Source: Arachnopeziza araneosa
Taxonomy: Eukaryota; Ascomycota; Leotiomycetes; Helotiales; Arachnopezizaceae
NCBI GenBank assembly: GCA_003988855.1
Contig: QYAI01000016.1
Span: forward strand, 3,648-67,647
Direction of reading: 5' to 3'
DNA length: 64,000 nucleotides
In this document: positions 23,131 to 36,000 of the stretch, in pieces
Position numbering within the stretch: the stretch's first letter is position 1
How the letters are laid out: each line of letters begins with the position of its first letter
The notes under the pieces: generated by a model
What the model was told of the DNA's origin: nothing
The model's input: the letters and a program-made list of their open reading frames with translations, nothing else
Database searches by the model: none
Program-made: the position numbers and the translations under genes

Positions 23131-24593
23131 ATGGAAGGCAGAACCCCTTCACGCAGTCCGGAACAAAGCACCACACCAATAGAAGCAGACGTGGGTACTT
23201 GCAGAACTTCTCCCAGAAATTTCTCTCTAACATTCATGCGTCAACAGTCTCCATCCCCTACCAGCCCAAAAATGTCGGAAGATGAGTATGTTTCCAGCTT
23301 CCTGGAGACGAAGTGCTACACATATGTTGTGCTGCTGCTAGAACCTGTTGAAACCCGTGCTGACGATCCGAAAAGCTCTTCACAAGGGCCTCTGGAGGGT
23401 GTATATCGTTTCCATGAAGAAAATGGCCGGACATATCATAGCTACCGAGCAGGAAGTAAGTCGGCTGCCCTCATGTCGTTGTATCCTAGGTTAACTTAGT
23501 GAACTAGCATACCTTTTTCCCAATGATGCTCCGGAAACCGACCGCCTTGATTTCCAGCACCACTTGCTTAAAGTTACATTTCTTGGCAAGAATTATCTCG
23601 CTCCTCTCACGAAACCGGAACGGATCCTTGACATCGGCACCGGTACAGGCAGTAAGTTTCCCGGAAATCGATCCTCTCATTATATGTCTGGCCTGAGTTA
23701 TGCGTCCGGCATCTTCTCGATTTTTGACCTAGAAATGCTGACCTTCTGTTCTCCAGTCTGGGCCATAGAAATGGGAGACGAGTTTCCTTCCGCAGAAATC
23801 CAGGGCACTGATCTATCCCCAATTCAACCCGACACTGTTCCTGACAATGTCCACTTCTTCATCGACGATGCCTCAGAGGCTGACTGGGCAGTTCCTGCTT
23901 CCTACTACGGTACGTTATAATCTCTTTAGTATTATTACACCTGTCTAGACATCAAGCTCTTCGTATACTTCTCAGGAGCTTGTGGTTTCGCTATGGAAAC
24001 TTTAAGTGAGAATCGATATTGATGCATCGATAGATTATATCCACACGCGAATGCTATTGGGATGCTTCACCGACTTCCGCGACATCTTAAAAAGAGCTTA
24101 TCACTACACTAAACCCGGCGGCTTCGTCGAGTCGCAAGAGTTAATGAGCACCGCATACTGCGAAGACGGAACCATGTTAAACGACTCGCCCTATCAGGAA
24201 TGGATCAAATACATCGACCAAGCAGCAATGGAGGCTGGGAGACCACTACGCATAGCCAACAAACTGAAGAGGTGGTATGAAGAAGCTGGTTTCGTCGACG
24301 TCCAAGAGAAAGTCTTCAAAATCCCGCTGAATACCTGGCCGCGAGACAAACACCTCAAACACCTAGGACGCATGGCTGCCGAGAACACCCAGATGGGCTT
24401 AAGCGGATTCACTCTGGCTTACTTTGGAAGGATCCTCCAGTGGAGCAAGCCCGAGATCGAGGTCTATCTCGTCAACGTCCGTAAAGCCATCTTGGACAAG
24501 AACGTCCATATCTATCATAAGGTCTACGTGGTATGGGGGAGGAAACCGCTTCCAGGAGAGAAGCCTACTACACCGCGGCGCAGCCAATCATGA
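23131..24593 (+). CDS. LaeA-like class I SAM-dependent methyltransferase
   Basis: Four exons (23131-23455, 23508-23651, 23757-23909, 24034-24593) give 393 aa, and all phases agree. Introns 2 and 3 join DIGTGTG to IWAIEM and PASYY to DYIHTRMLLG. The SAM-binding motif I is at about residues 150-157. It is preceded by the YHSYRAGTYLFPNDAPETDRLDFQHH block and followed by GTDLSPIQP and YHYTKPGGFVESQE, all hallmarks of the fungal LaeA-like/TAM family. LaeA itself is a global regulator of secondary metabolism, but genomes hold many paralogues whose targets are unknown, so only the family is claimed. The N-terminal ~90 residues are Ser/Pro-rich. No secondary-metabolite core enzyme lies nearby. Confidence 0.9.
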
Positions 24594-25666
24594 AATCATC
24601 CTTTCCTCCCGCGGATCATTTGCACAGGAGTTGGTTTTGGTAAAGGGATATTGGAGACGGAGTCTGGTAGTGAAAAGATGGTTGGGTTTAGCGAGGCGTT
24701 TTGGGACGATAGAATACGATGCATGATGATAGTGATTAAATCTAATTAAGTACTACAGTCTACTGAAATGAATCGAGATAGTGTTACTTAAACCGTGCCT
24801 ATGTTTCGGGAAAGAAGAACCGTGCACCTTGGTAGATTCATTCCCTCCAGTCTTTACGACCGCACTCTTCCGAAAGCGTCTTCGATACTTTATATAAAGC
24901 AAAGAGTATTGTCTGCAAATCTACTCCATCCTCACAAGTCAATCTCAGCACCCAATTGGGAAGTTTGAAATAGCGATGATTCGACATTGACGAGACCGCT
25001 TTGCTAGTTAATGAGTGCCCAGTTTTTGTTCAGAAGTTCCCTTCATCAAACAGACGTGTGTAAGATGCACCTGAACGAGCTGCCTCGACGAGGGCCGTAG
25101 CGGCCGGTTAGTGAAATGTGAGAAGGCTCCAGAGGCTACCGAGACAAATAAAACAGGAAACTCGTACTTGCTAGCATGCTACTATCATCCGTCCAGAAGC
25201 TGTAGAGTAAGCTGGGAGAATGCGAGAGTGTGGGAAATTCCTCTGAGAAGTCATCATATTGATTGAGTGTACATTGATTCACCTCCCCAGCCAGTCGGGT
25301 AATGATGAAATTTAACCTTACTGGGAGCAGTGTGAACATAAAGCGGAGTCATTCGAGGGAAGTATGAGAATTTGAGGTAGAAATTAATATTGCTGCTTAT
25401 AGCGCGAAGCTTTTCTAAATTCCTTCCAACGCCAATGCCGTTGATGCTTCCTATTCCAAGCAACCCTAAACTCCTTCCTTCGATTTCTGAGCTGTGTGAT
25501 ATTACAGTATACATCTGCCAATATTTGCTTCGGCCATTGCTAATATTGTTCTACATCTTCTCTCAAATGCAATGAGTGTGCGTCCTCCAACCCGACGAGA
25601 GATCTCCGGCCACAGTTGACCAGCACGGGTGTGCCCGAAGTCCCATTATTAGATATGATCTCCTTC
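24594..25666. other. Intergenic, no feature recognised
   Basis: About 1.1 kb between convergent genes. Only short shadow frames; no RNA gene or repeat recognised. Confidence 0.6.
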
Positions 25667-26290
25667 TCAAACATTTGTGTGTCCAGTTGTATCCCCTCCA
25701 GCCCGATAATGTCTCTCCTGGAAAGTTCTCGCAGATCCCTCGCTCGGTGAGTGATCAAGCACCACATCCTCAAACGCCATCTCACTCAACGGCATCTTCC
25801 CATCAGATATAACGCCCTGCTCCTCGTCTCTCACATGTGTTATGCCACCAGCGACGGTTTGATGCTGAGGTGGTACAACCTCATCGTAACTTGGTGGAGG
25901 AACATCTCGCGCACCAAAGGCGCTAGCCACAATACCTCTTGGCTGCCGTTCTTGTACCTCACTAAGCTCCAAATGTCGAGGATTGGGGTTCGTTGCCTCT
26001 TTTAATTTTCGTCTGCGTTCGCGACGCTTCTGTCGAAGACCACAGCAGCCGCAACAATACCATGCGGAAAGGAGAACAATGGCAACTATCGCGAGGCAAG
26101 TCAACATGGCGATTGCTGATTTGATGCCGGCCCCGAAATTGTCCCATGGATTTCCATCGTTTGTAGAATCTCCGGAGGTAGGAGTGTACGGGGTGGGTTG
26201 TGCTTGGTACAGAGGAGGGAAAGTTCTAGTTACGAGCGTCGTGTAGAAAGGGCCTTGTGTCTCAGCTGGTGGTGATACAGTTGTGGACAT
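25667..26290 (-). CDS. Single-pass membrane protein with PPxY motif
   Basis: A single exon encodes 207 aa. A Pro/Thr/Ser-rich N-terminal segment (~50 aa, no signal peptide) leads to one strong membrane span (AIAMLTCLAIVAIVLLSAWY). A palmitoylation-type Cys cluster (CCGCCG), a very basic stop-transfer patch (RQKRRERRRKLKE) and an acidic cytosolic tail follow. The tail carries PPPSYDE, a PPxY motif of the kind bound by WW domains of Rsp5/Nedd4 ubiquitin ligases. Topology is therefore N-out, C-in. I do not recognise the family. An adaptor or sensor role is inference. Confidence 0.7.
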   Translation of the reverse strand: MSTTVSPPAETQGPFYTTLVTRTFPPLYQAQPTPYTPTSGDSTNDGNPWDNFGAGIKSAIAMLTCLAIVAIVLLSAWYCCGCCGLRQKRRERRRKLKEATNPNPRHLELSEVQERQPRGIVASAFGARDVPPPSYDEVVPPQHQTVAGGITHVRDEEQGVISDGKMPLSEMAFEDVVLDHSPSEGSARTFQERHYRAGGDTTGHTNV

Positions 26291-28188
26291 CTTTCAAGAT
26301 GCGAGTCGATCACAGACGATAGAGCTGATCTGTTGCAATAAACTGTGGCGCAGTGGTTATGTTGTACTTTACTCTAGTAGAAGGTAGCCAGGCTGGTGAT
26401 GTTTGAACAGCAACAAGGGCATCGAAGTGACAAGACAAAACAGCGCTGTTTTCGATAGTTGTGTGAGAGAAGAGAGGAAAAGGAAGAGAAAGGGGGAATT
26501 TAGGAAGCGGAGCGGACGAGAATACTCACCGCAGCAGTCGATGAACGGGAGCGTTGCTTGATTTGAGGCCTTTTGCTGCAGGGAAGGAGGCGCAGTCAGT
26601 TGTGATCCTTGGCAAGAACCATGCTGCTATATTTGTTCATATCAAGCCTTATCATCTTTCAAATTTTTGAGATTTGAAGTGTTTGGATAAGCTTGAGACT
26701 GATCTGTCGTAGAGCATAAGACTAACGAGGTGAAATTGACGCTGTGGGATGTTTTTCTTTCTCTTAATATGTGCTGGTTCCGACCTTCCTAAATTATGCA
26801 CGGTCTTATTTTATCCGTGCTAAACGAGCAGGAGAGTATATATATAACGTGACCTCAAGAAGTCAAAACATCGTGGACAGTGATAACTAGAAGATATCTC
26901 CACCTGACATATTGCCCAGATCTAAGGGCCATAATAAAGGTGAACCTAGAAACTCTAAATGATACTGAGAAAAGAGGTCACGCGACCAGCTCTTAGCGAG
27001 CCAAAACCTCAAAGGTAAACAAATCCGGAGTCCAGACCAAGTGGCCAAAAAAAAGGTGACCAGTTTTGTGGACGAAAAAAAGACAAATTAGCAAAAGAAA
27101 CCTACCACTCATGTGGTAGTAAAGAAAACCCCTCTGAGATAGGATTTTGCTTTTCGCGGTTGGTGTATCTACAAATTGTCGCGGTTGGTGTTAGTTTGTT
27201 GTTTGTACCCGCGTTTATATCCCTCGACCACTGCTTTACAACTCCACCAGCCTAATGATTGACCGGAACACATATCTTCCATATGTGTCGCTTCATTGGC
27301 GGGAACTTTTGGCTTATTTAATATCATATACCTAGGGCACGCGATGCCGCTCAACGCGAGGAGGGAGTCTTTGCATATTGTCAGAAGGGCTGTGATATTT
27401 ACGTGCCTCAATATCTACATATGAATTTCAATCTACGTGAGTTGTTCGACTTTCAGTCACAAGCTATCAACTCGAGTTTACCGTCAAACTCTCTACCCAA
27501 ACAACATTTTCTTGAGGACTTCGACAACCCAATGATCTGACTTCTTCAAATGTGAGTACCTCTCGAATCTCTAATGTACGCCCCCCCAACACAAAATTTG
27601 AACCAATCAACCCCGAGGGCAACCACGTAGGTATAGATTCTTATCTATCCTGATGCGTAATAAATGGAAATGTCTCGGGCAAAGACGATACAGCTAGGTC
27701 TGAGTTGATTGATGGCTAGGCGCCTCAGCACCTGCGAAGATGTAGAAGCTAATATGAGATTTTTGCATGCTGAATCGTGATAGACTGACAGATGGTGATC
27801 TTGTACCCAGGCAGTTTGAACTGAGTCGAATACCATGAACACTTAAACCCTAATCGTAGTTCTGCTCTCTTGATTCGTCCATTACTAGTGACTTCCCTTC
27901 ATGGATTCCTAGCGCGAAAAGTTCAGACTAGAGTTTGCACACCATTTACATAAACCTTTCCTGTGAGTGTATCAGATACGGCATTTCGACCTTATTCGTC
28001 CACACATGTCGGTTGTAAATCTGACAAAATTATGCGATAGTTTCGAGTTTGCAGAAAGTCCGAGCTCGGCAATAAGGTGCTATTCTAAAGCAATAAGTTC
28101 AGCTAGATACACGACTTCACATGAACAGTAGAGCGAGCTATGGACAATAATTGAATTTTTCTTGAGCCATACTAGTACTTTCGCCTCG
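26291..28188. other. 1.9-kb intergenic region
   Basis: Promoter side of the membrane-protein gene, then sequence without supported genes. Two copies of TCGCGGTTGGTGT (27154-27166, 27179-27191) form a short direct repeat. CTACCACTCATGTGGTAG near 27102 is an imperfect palindrome. A minus-strand 80-codon frame at 27169-27411 shows no known motif. Confidence 0.5.
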
Positions 28189-29517
28189 TTACCAGAGCAG
28201 CCTCGTTTCTTTTATATCGACACCCTGACGGCAACTTATCTCGATCAGCCTCCACTTCTGATCAAATTTTAAGTTGACAATGTCCGCAGCTAATTCTTCA
28301 GGAACATATTCCTCATTACCAAGCCCTTCTTCCTCAATTTCAGAAATCCATCCTATAATTTTCCCAAGCATTACAGTATCCCAGAGGATCTCTTTTCTGA
28401 TCTTGATAGAAAAGAATTCAAGAATCCGTCTCCGTGTTTTCCTGTGTCGATAGCAGGCTGCTGCTGCTAATGCCCCAATAAATTGCATATCAAAAGAGCA
28501 ATGCGCTTGATCATGAAGAGTGGTCCAGAGTTCTATCAACTCAGCGATCTCACCAAGCTGTTTTGTGTATCGTCTGTAATATGTGGACTTGATCGGAGAT
28601 TGAGCAGCTGTCCGTAGAATGGCACCAAGGTAGTGCAACCTTGTTAGACATGCCATTTTGAGTATCGGTTTGTGAGCAGACATTCTAGCTCTTCTATATA
28701 ATGGTTCGATAGTGTCGCTCCATTTCTGAAAAGATGCAAGAATACAATTTAGTTCAGACTGGGCCCAGTCGCTTTTACAAGTTCCGCTTGCAAATAAGAA
28801 AGGCACCGATGCCACAACATGATTAGTTTGGTTCGTTTGGGATAAGCCCGGATGAGGTGCACGAACTAAATTGATGACAAGTGGGCGAATTGCTTCTTGT
28901 ATGCTGTCGAATTTAGCTAGCATAGATTCCACAATCGCAACGCATTGACGCATCTTTATCAGATGTATCTCGCTGACGCGCTAGTCATGTATTGAACACA
29001 TCTGAATTTCGAATGTAGCAAAGGACCCGATAAGCTCAGGCTCCAGCACCGGAAAGCAAACATTGTGGAGAGGTGGATCGGAATGGTAAATTGTTTGCCC
29101 AACGGCATCGAGCATCTCAATGCCCATCGAAATCTGAGCAAGAGCAGATGCAACATTCTCATAGTAAGACTCGAAGCAAGCAAACAAAATATAAAAGATG
29201 AGCCGTGTTCTAACGTCAATACTTGTTTCGGTGATTGAGTGTTTGAGACCAATAATTGCCTTGTGATATTCTCTGTATGTAAATTGTTTCCTTGATTCCA
29301 CAAGGGTAGCTTCCTCTGAGCCAAAAATTTTCAGATTTAAAGTACCAATTGCTGTTACAGCATGGCGGATGGAAGGATTCGTTTGTGAAGCTTGAAGTAT
29401 TAGACGATTCCAGAGTTCGCATTCTGCTGGATTTGAGACTATAGAAGGAGCTGTATAGACGCAAAATCGTTGAAAGTAGGATGAGGCTTGCGTAGGGCTG
29501 AAAGTATTAAGATTCAT
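28189..29517 (-). pseudogene. Fungal_trans_2-type regulator fragment, stop-interrupted
   Basis: Minus strand. One frame runs from ATG at 29517 to 28189 but is cut by TAG at 28981-28983; removing it would give 442 residues in one phase. The N-terminal part (YFQRFCVYTAPSIV, then ELWNRLILQASQTNPSIRHA) is the conserved start of the C-terminal domain of many fungal Zn2Cys6 factors (Fungal_trans_2). No Zn2Cys6 cluster is visible upstream. The gene is therefore either a truncated factor with a nonsense mutation, or a cluster-less relative split in two. No GT-AG intron can bridge the stop sensibly. Confidence 0.65.
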
Positions 29518-30032
29518 CTATGACGGTACGCGAAATCTGACCAGAAGAGAACCAATCGCTAGGCCGGAATCGGCTTCTCGACCAATTGGGGTAGTATTAT
29601 TTTAGATTTGCTTTCGTGCCGCGGGAAGAAATCGAGAATTACTGTACTCTGACATCGAGATGGTGGGGTACTTACAAAATTCTCGACTTGATCTTCTCGA
29701 GAAGACTATTTGATGCATAGCAGGAAGAGATCTGAAGCGAAATGAGAGGGGTGGGTATCCAGGTGTGGACTTTGATTGAAGATGGAAGAAGACGATGGCG
29801 AGATGGGGGAGGAAGCTAGGGTAGGTCATGTGGGCACGTGAGAAAGTTCGCAGTCGCTTTTCACCTAAATCCCCTCTTCCATTCATCTCACATCATCAGA
29901 CTACCTTATCTGTCTATCTTTATGTCAAACATTTCATCGCTCCTAGTTTGACCTTCTTGCAGAACGTCCTCTAATAATTGTTTATCTTAAGGCAACCTAT
30001 ATCGCCGTCAAACTTCTCGTGCCGTTCCAGAA
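29518..30032. other. Intergenic, no feature recognised
   Basis: Upstream of the regulator fragment and 3' of the ureohydrolase. I looked for a Zn2Cys6 exon on the minus strand and saw none. Confidence 0.55.
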
Positions 30033-31507
30033 TTACATTTCGTCCTTCAAAGCTTCCTCGCTTTCGATCATCTTGCTAAGTGGACCCTTCTTGACCATCA
30101 AACTCATGACTTCATATAGAGTGTCTGCAGCGGCCATAGTTGTGAGTTCAGCATTGGTATCGTAGGCCGGAGCGACCTCGACGATATCTGCGGCGATGAG
30201 GTTGATGCCTTCGAGCCCACGGATGATAGTTCGCAATTCTCTCGTCGACCAGCCACCAGTCTCTGGAGTACCAGTTGCAGGCGCGACTAAAAATCGTTAG
30301 CTCGGAGTGGGTTGGCGAATGGAGTTTCTTACAAGCAGGATCAAGAGTGTCAATGTCGATAGACAAGTACACTGGCTTCGTTGTCCCAACACGATCCTTG
30401 ATCTTCTTGATAATGCCGTCTGTGCCGATGGTATCAATTTCTCTGGCTTCAACGATCTCAAATCCGCAGTAGCCATCATTTTCATAGTCGCTCGGACCAC
30501 TCAAAGTTGTGCGGATACCAGCGTGGATGTTGGTGTCGTTTGCTAGCAAACCTTCTTGAGAAGCATGAAAAAAGTATGTTCCGTGGTTGATACTAGCAAC
30601 TTTGCTCGGTGAGCCGCCGAAGACTTTTGGCTTCCATGTATCCAAATGAGAATCGAAATGAATCACGGATATAGGACCGTAAGCGCGGTTTACCGAGCGA
30701 AGCAGTGGCAGGGTTATGGTGTGGTCTCCACCGAGAGTAATCAGGCGAGGCAATGTCTTGTCTTTGAGGGCAGGCCCCTTCTTCTTGGCGTCTGTGGCAG
30801 GCTGACGAGTAAGAAGTGCATTGTGTCCTTCTTCGATTTGGTGAAGGGCCCAAGTATTATCATAACTGTCAAGTGTCAGCAATGGTAGAGATAAAGAGCA
30901 TAGGGAGACATACGAAGTTACTGGGATATCTCCACAGTCTAGTACTGTAGCCCAACTGTTGAACGGATTCGTGTCCAAGGGGACATTGTATCCTCCACTG
31001 AAACCAATCCTGTGTGAGCCTATTATGTTGCAACGGGTATCAGCTTCTATGCTGTGGAGTTACTGACTAAAGATTGAGACGGCGAGAACCTTGACGGATT
31101 CCTGATGGGCCAAAACGCGCCCCTGGTCGGTACGAAGTTCCAGTATCAAATGGCGCCCCTTCACAAATTAGGATTGGCCGCTTGAGGATATGAAGTATCA
31201 AGGAGTACCTACCGATGAAGGCAATGTCGAACTTCACTTCATCCGATGACAGGCATGGGAAGTATGGCAGACGACCAAAGGTCGAGATACCAGAGAAGAC
31301 GGAATCAGCCTTTCAATCGTCAGCGTCACTCGAAGGTGGGGCCAATTGATCTACCTGAGTTCCACCATCTCCAGGAAGTGTGTTGTACCACAACTGTTTA
31401 TGCGGTCCTTGGATTGGGACTTGGTGCTCATGGTCTCCGTGTGCCAGAACCGTGGTAGCCAAGAAGGCAAGTGTGAGAAGGTTTGCTAACATTTTGCAGA
31501 GCTGCAA
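30033..31507 (-). CDS. Agmatinase/arginase-family ureohydrolase with signal peptide
   Basis: Six exons (31507-31355, 31309-31213, 31158-31068, 30997-30914, 30865-30333, 30286-30033) give 403 aa, all phases consistent. Binuclear Mn ligands are present: GGDHTITLP, FDSHLD and SIDIDTLDPAFAPATGTPE. Overall sequence fits the agmatinase-like branch (agmatine to putrescine and urea), though guanidino-acid hydrolases share these motifs. The N-terminus after Met6 (MLANLLTLAFLATTVLAHG) is a clear signal peptide, so Met6 at 31492 may be the real start (398 aa). Secretion or vacuolar delivery is thus predicted. Intron 3 uses a GTCAGT donor; the join gives LNLYGGYNVPL. Confidence 0.92.
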
Positions 31508-33056
31508 GCATCAAGAGCACAGAAGACGTTTAAGAGGGGAGGATTGAGCTTATGAACGGTGCTGCGTTGGCCATGCTTCGACTGGCGTCATGTTGACTGT
31601 ATGTTATTACAGGCATGCTGCACGTTACTGTTGCATTCTTATCCTGTCAAGGAGAGCCCACCGGCGACAAGCTATCGCGGCCAATTTCATGATTACCTGA
31701 GAGAATAAGGTCGAGCAAGCAGCGTTCTGCGGGTTTCCTGTGCAGGTACATGACGGTAACCACTCATATGGAACAGGCGTTGGAAACATTGGCCATGGCG
31801 GGGCAGGAGATAAAGGATGTGATGGAGCTTGGGAAGGTTGTGCCAGTGTCAGTGATGGATGTGAAATAGCTTTTTCGAGAGCATTAGGTACAATCACCAG
31901 CTGCAAATGTGTCAATCTATTGCTACTGAGAATTGAGTAATGAAGAGGTAATGACGCCCGTTGCTCCAAGGGGAAAGCGGTGAGGTGATAATTGATAAGG
32001 TGAGTGGTGGGGAGTTTTGATCGGCATGTCGGCGGCCGCAGCGCCGAGGGAAAGCGGCGGTGCGGGCGCTGAAAGCAGCGTCGTAGGACCCTCACATCCA
32101 AGGCCACCGCAGGTCGATGTGAGTGGATAATTCTCTCTTATGCAGCCAGCCAGATTTATGCAGGCTATTCTCGGTGGTGTTCTTCCCTTCACCCATCTGG
32201 CGGCGGTGATTGGCCTCCGATTGGGGATCCAGCCTTTCTCTTTTTTCTTTTCCACGAGTGTGACGCTTGCGACAAGCCCCCGTAATTCTTGATACGCCGA
32301 CGAGCATCACGAAGAGCAGTCTGGACAAGCTTTGGCGCCTTGATTCGCTGCCGGCCTTGATGGGATTGCGCAGAATCGACACTAGAATCCCAGATTGGAT
32401 CCTGCGAGTCCTGCTTCCCCGTGTGATTCGAGGATTCAGGTGCGAGAGGTCTGGTCGGTAACCACTTTGGCCTGCGTCAGTCCTCCCAATCGCCTTTTCC
32501 AAGGCCAGATAGGCTCCGCTCTCCATTTCACCAGCACCTTCTCAGACGACATCGCCAGTCACAGTCCAGAGCCCGTCGCATTTTGGTGCTGGGCGAGTCG
32601 GTCGAGAAGAAACATTAATCGCTTTCTATACACGTCTCCCTTCCTCAATCCCTCGATCGATAATTCCGACCGTCGCAAGTCGCCTGTCTCGACCAATAAC
32701 ACACGCCAAATTGACTCCTGAGGCCCGCAGTTCTGACGTCCTCATCTCCTCGCTCCTCCAGCTTCAGCGCCTTGTTTTTTGCTTTTGCGCCATCGTTTTA
32801 TTATCTGAACAGAATCACTTGGATAGAAATCGCCCATCTCCTTTCCTCGACGCGCCCTTCTCCTTCACTGTACACGTCTTGCGACACATAATAGACTTTG
32901 CATCACAACTTTAGCTCGAGACGAGAATCATGCACGCTGCCGCACTCCATCGCCTTTGAGAAGATGACCTATTGAAGACCCCACAACTGATCGATGACCA
33001 CACACCCAACCCTGGATTACTGCTCTCTGTTCTCCGTCCAGCATTTCTCGGTTTGA
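31508..33056. other. 1.5-kb divergent promoter region
   Basis: Lies between the ureohydrolase (minus) and the 1017-aa gene (plus). Several 60-160 codon frames occur on both strands, without motifs. The last ~500 bp are CT-rich and likely a long 5' leader of the plus-strand gene. Confidence 0.5.
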
Positions 33057-36000
33057 ATGCTTCTCACGCAGACAAACTGGCTCAGGATGCCGGCCTGCGA
33101 GCTGGGGAGCTCACTCGACACTCCGAATGGAGCACATGGTGTGGGAACATCGCTTCTGAAGAGACACAAGATCTTGCCACATCCTCGAGAGGAGCGCTTT
33201 ATCGACCTCTATCCTTCTACCCCTGCGAACAAGCCTCGAGATCTCGTTATCGATACTGGAGTAACATCCATATCAAGCTCAGACGCCTCGAGTCCTCGAA
33301 TATTGAAGCATTCGAAGCAGAGATTAGGCGCTTTACCTCCGACCCCACCAACTGGTCACTCACGACAATCGTCTGGAAGTAGTCTTCCCATAGTCTCGGC
33401 TCCTGTGCGCGACAACCCATCTATTTCGAATACTACAGAGGTTCGTTCAGTGGCTAGTCCCAGTACGCCACCGAACGCGAGAAGCCCGCCGACTCCAGAT
33501 GTCACCCCACCCCGACAGCCCCCTTTGGCGTTTCGTCCACTTACCAGAATACCTTCCTCTCGAAATGACTCTTTCAAAACTGCTAGAGAGGATCCATTTT
33601 CTTCTGATGAAGAGGAAGGAGCTTCTACGGTTCGGCCAGTTCTTCCATCTGCGAGGAATTCGTCCGTAGAGGTTCCTAAGCCCTCGCATGCTGGACCTAA
33701 GCGGAAGGAGGTTGGTCTTGGATTGGGCGGCTTAGGCTTGGAATCTACAGTACCTTCTGATAACGAAGGAACAACCACGCCCAAACCAAAGCAGGTAGAT
33801 CGTTCGCAAGAGGAATTTGTGGTATTTGATGGAGAATGGGGAACAAGCAAGGAGGATGTTAATGAGGTTACTAGGGAGTGGGACTCGAATTTAATGAGGA
33901 ATGTAACTGTGCGAAAGAGACCAAACCGACACAGATTTCCATTGTCTCTGGATGGACCTGTAGACACAGTATTGGAGGATGATATTGTGTCGCCTACAGC
34001 TGCGACCAAAGTTGTCAGAAGCTTGCCACTCCAGGAGAGAATTGTAAAGCATCGGCTGGCAAGAGATACATTGGAAAGGACACCAGCTGCGGATCGATAT
34101 AGCTGGACGCCAAGTGCGGCCTCCGGATCACCTTTAATATCTGATGTGCGACGGCTTTCAACAATGTCGGGACGGTCGACGACTTCAGCTATCATAGAAG
34201 CTGTGGTTGTCGATACAGCTCCAGTTCGAAGGAAAACTCTTCGGCATAGTAAGAAACAAATTGGGTTGCGGGACTTCAGTTCGGACCAATCGACAGCGAC
34301 TTCAGCTCAAACCTCCGTAGTATCTATCGAGCCACAGCACCGCCTTCACCATCCCAGTGCAAGAATTCCTGATAACAAGCATCGAAGTGCCATTTCAAAC
34401 ACAACAATCAGTACAACATCGTCGAGTGCCAAATCTCGAAGAGAAATCGTCAGAGCCGGAGGAATTCCCGTTGTGGTCATACCAGATAGGAGGTCGTCTA
34501 CTAGATCCTCAAAACCACCATCACTCAGATCTACCAGTAGCCGAAAAACTAAACGTAGCTTGTCCCTCAGCTCAGCCCCACTTTCAAACTCATCCAAATT
34601 CAACGAGCCTGGCTATTTCAATACACAACAAGTATCGACAAGAGGACGTACACTATCAGAGTCGGCGGGTTCCGGTTCTGTGCATACCATCGATTTTCCT
34701 CCCAAAATCCCGGTCAGGTCCTCTTCACTTTCTGCTCCCACAAGTCGAAACACCTCTCGAGCTGGATCAAGAACTGCATCTTTGACAGCTGAAAGTTTGA
34801 AAGCACACAATCAACTTCAAGCCACAAACCCGAAGGCTGTTGAGCCAGAATTTCAGGTCACTCCAACAGGAGAACCTGATCCAGTTGAACCCGTTGAGCC
34901 GACTGATCCAATCGAGCCAGACACGCCAGGTCGCCACAGTCGTCTGAACGTCGATCACAACGGAGATCCCTTCTTTGGAAAACGTCTTTCAACCCAAGTA
35001 ACTCCTTTCTCACAAGTATCTTACGAGACCGCCGGCACAGCAGCAGAAGTTTCTGAAGCCCTTGCCGTCTCTATTTATCCCCATCAAAACAAGTCTGTTT
35101 TGGTAGTACAACATGAGCCTCTACCATCCAATATCAAGGCAATCGATATGGCTACAAACACAGAACCCCTTGTGAAACAAAATCCCAAGATCGTTATGGG
35201 ACCTGTGACACCTCCTCAACCCATCTACCCGATGGATTCGATAGATTCTCCATTGAGAAACCCAAGAGCACCGCCCGAGCCACCAGCAATCAAATTCATT
35301 CCACCAACCCCAGCAGGCACAGAGGAAGATCGTGAGCTTGGCGGCCGACCGAGTACTTCAGATGATACACAGCCAAAGAGAAGCATGTCTCTCATGCGCC
35401 GCTTCTCTAATCGACGCTCATCTGAACCGGCTGCTAGTCCTGGCTTTATCCGTCGAGCATTATCACTCAGCAAGAATACAAGACAATTGGCCGATGGATC
35501 GACCCAGACCTCGAAAGGTGAAGCCAATCCTACTTCTATCTACCCTTCAGTACTGGAAAGGCCCGCTGATGGTACTAAACTTCATCCCTTTTGGCGCCCT
35601 GCAAATTTCTGGGATGATTTGGAAGATGATGGATTTGTCGATGGATGGCCAGAGATCGACAATCGTCCTGGGCCACCTAAAAGATCCCTAAGTGATAAGT
35701 TTAAGAGGAGCATTGGCATCGAGGATGGTAGTGAAATGAATGATTGGGGCTATAGACCGGTTGATCGTAGGACAATGGTCAAGACACCTGGTGGGAATTT
35801 GAGGGTTGTTAAGCAACGGAGCACGTCGAGTTTGAGAAGAGAGAGGCTGAGATCGAGGGAAAGTAGTAAGCAGAGGCCCCACACTGAGGGCGCAGAGAAA
35901 GAATGGGGTGCAAACTTTAGAGAGGGAAATGGTGGTAGTAGAGTCCATGTTATTCCTGGCTTAGGATTGAGAGTTCAATATGTTGGCTGGAGTGGAATCA

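Noticed and set aside
19965..31507. Decarboxylase, LaeA-like methyltransferase and ureohydrolase as one metabolite cluster
   Set aside because: They are separated by pseudogenes and long intergenic DNA, there is no backbone synthase, and LaeA-like paralogues are common.
31625..32107. 160-codon minus-strand frame
   Set aside because: Lies in the divergent promoter, with composition typical of a reading-frame shadow and overlapping frames on both strands.
33356..34195. 279-codon minus-strand frame
   Set aside because: It is the antisense shadow of the 1017-residue gene, whose plus-strand frame is far longer.
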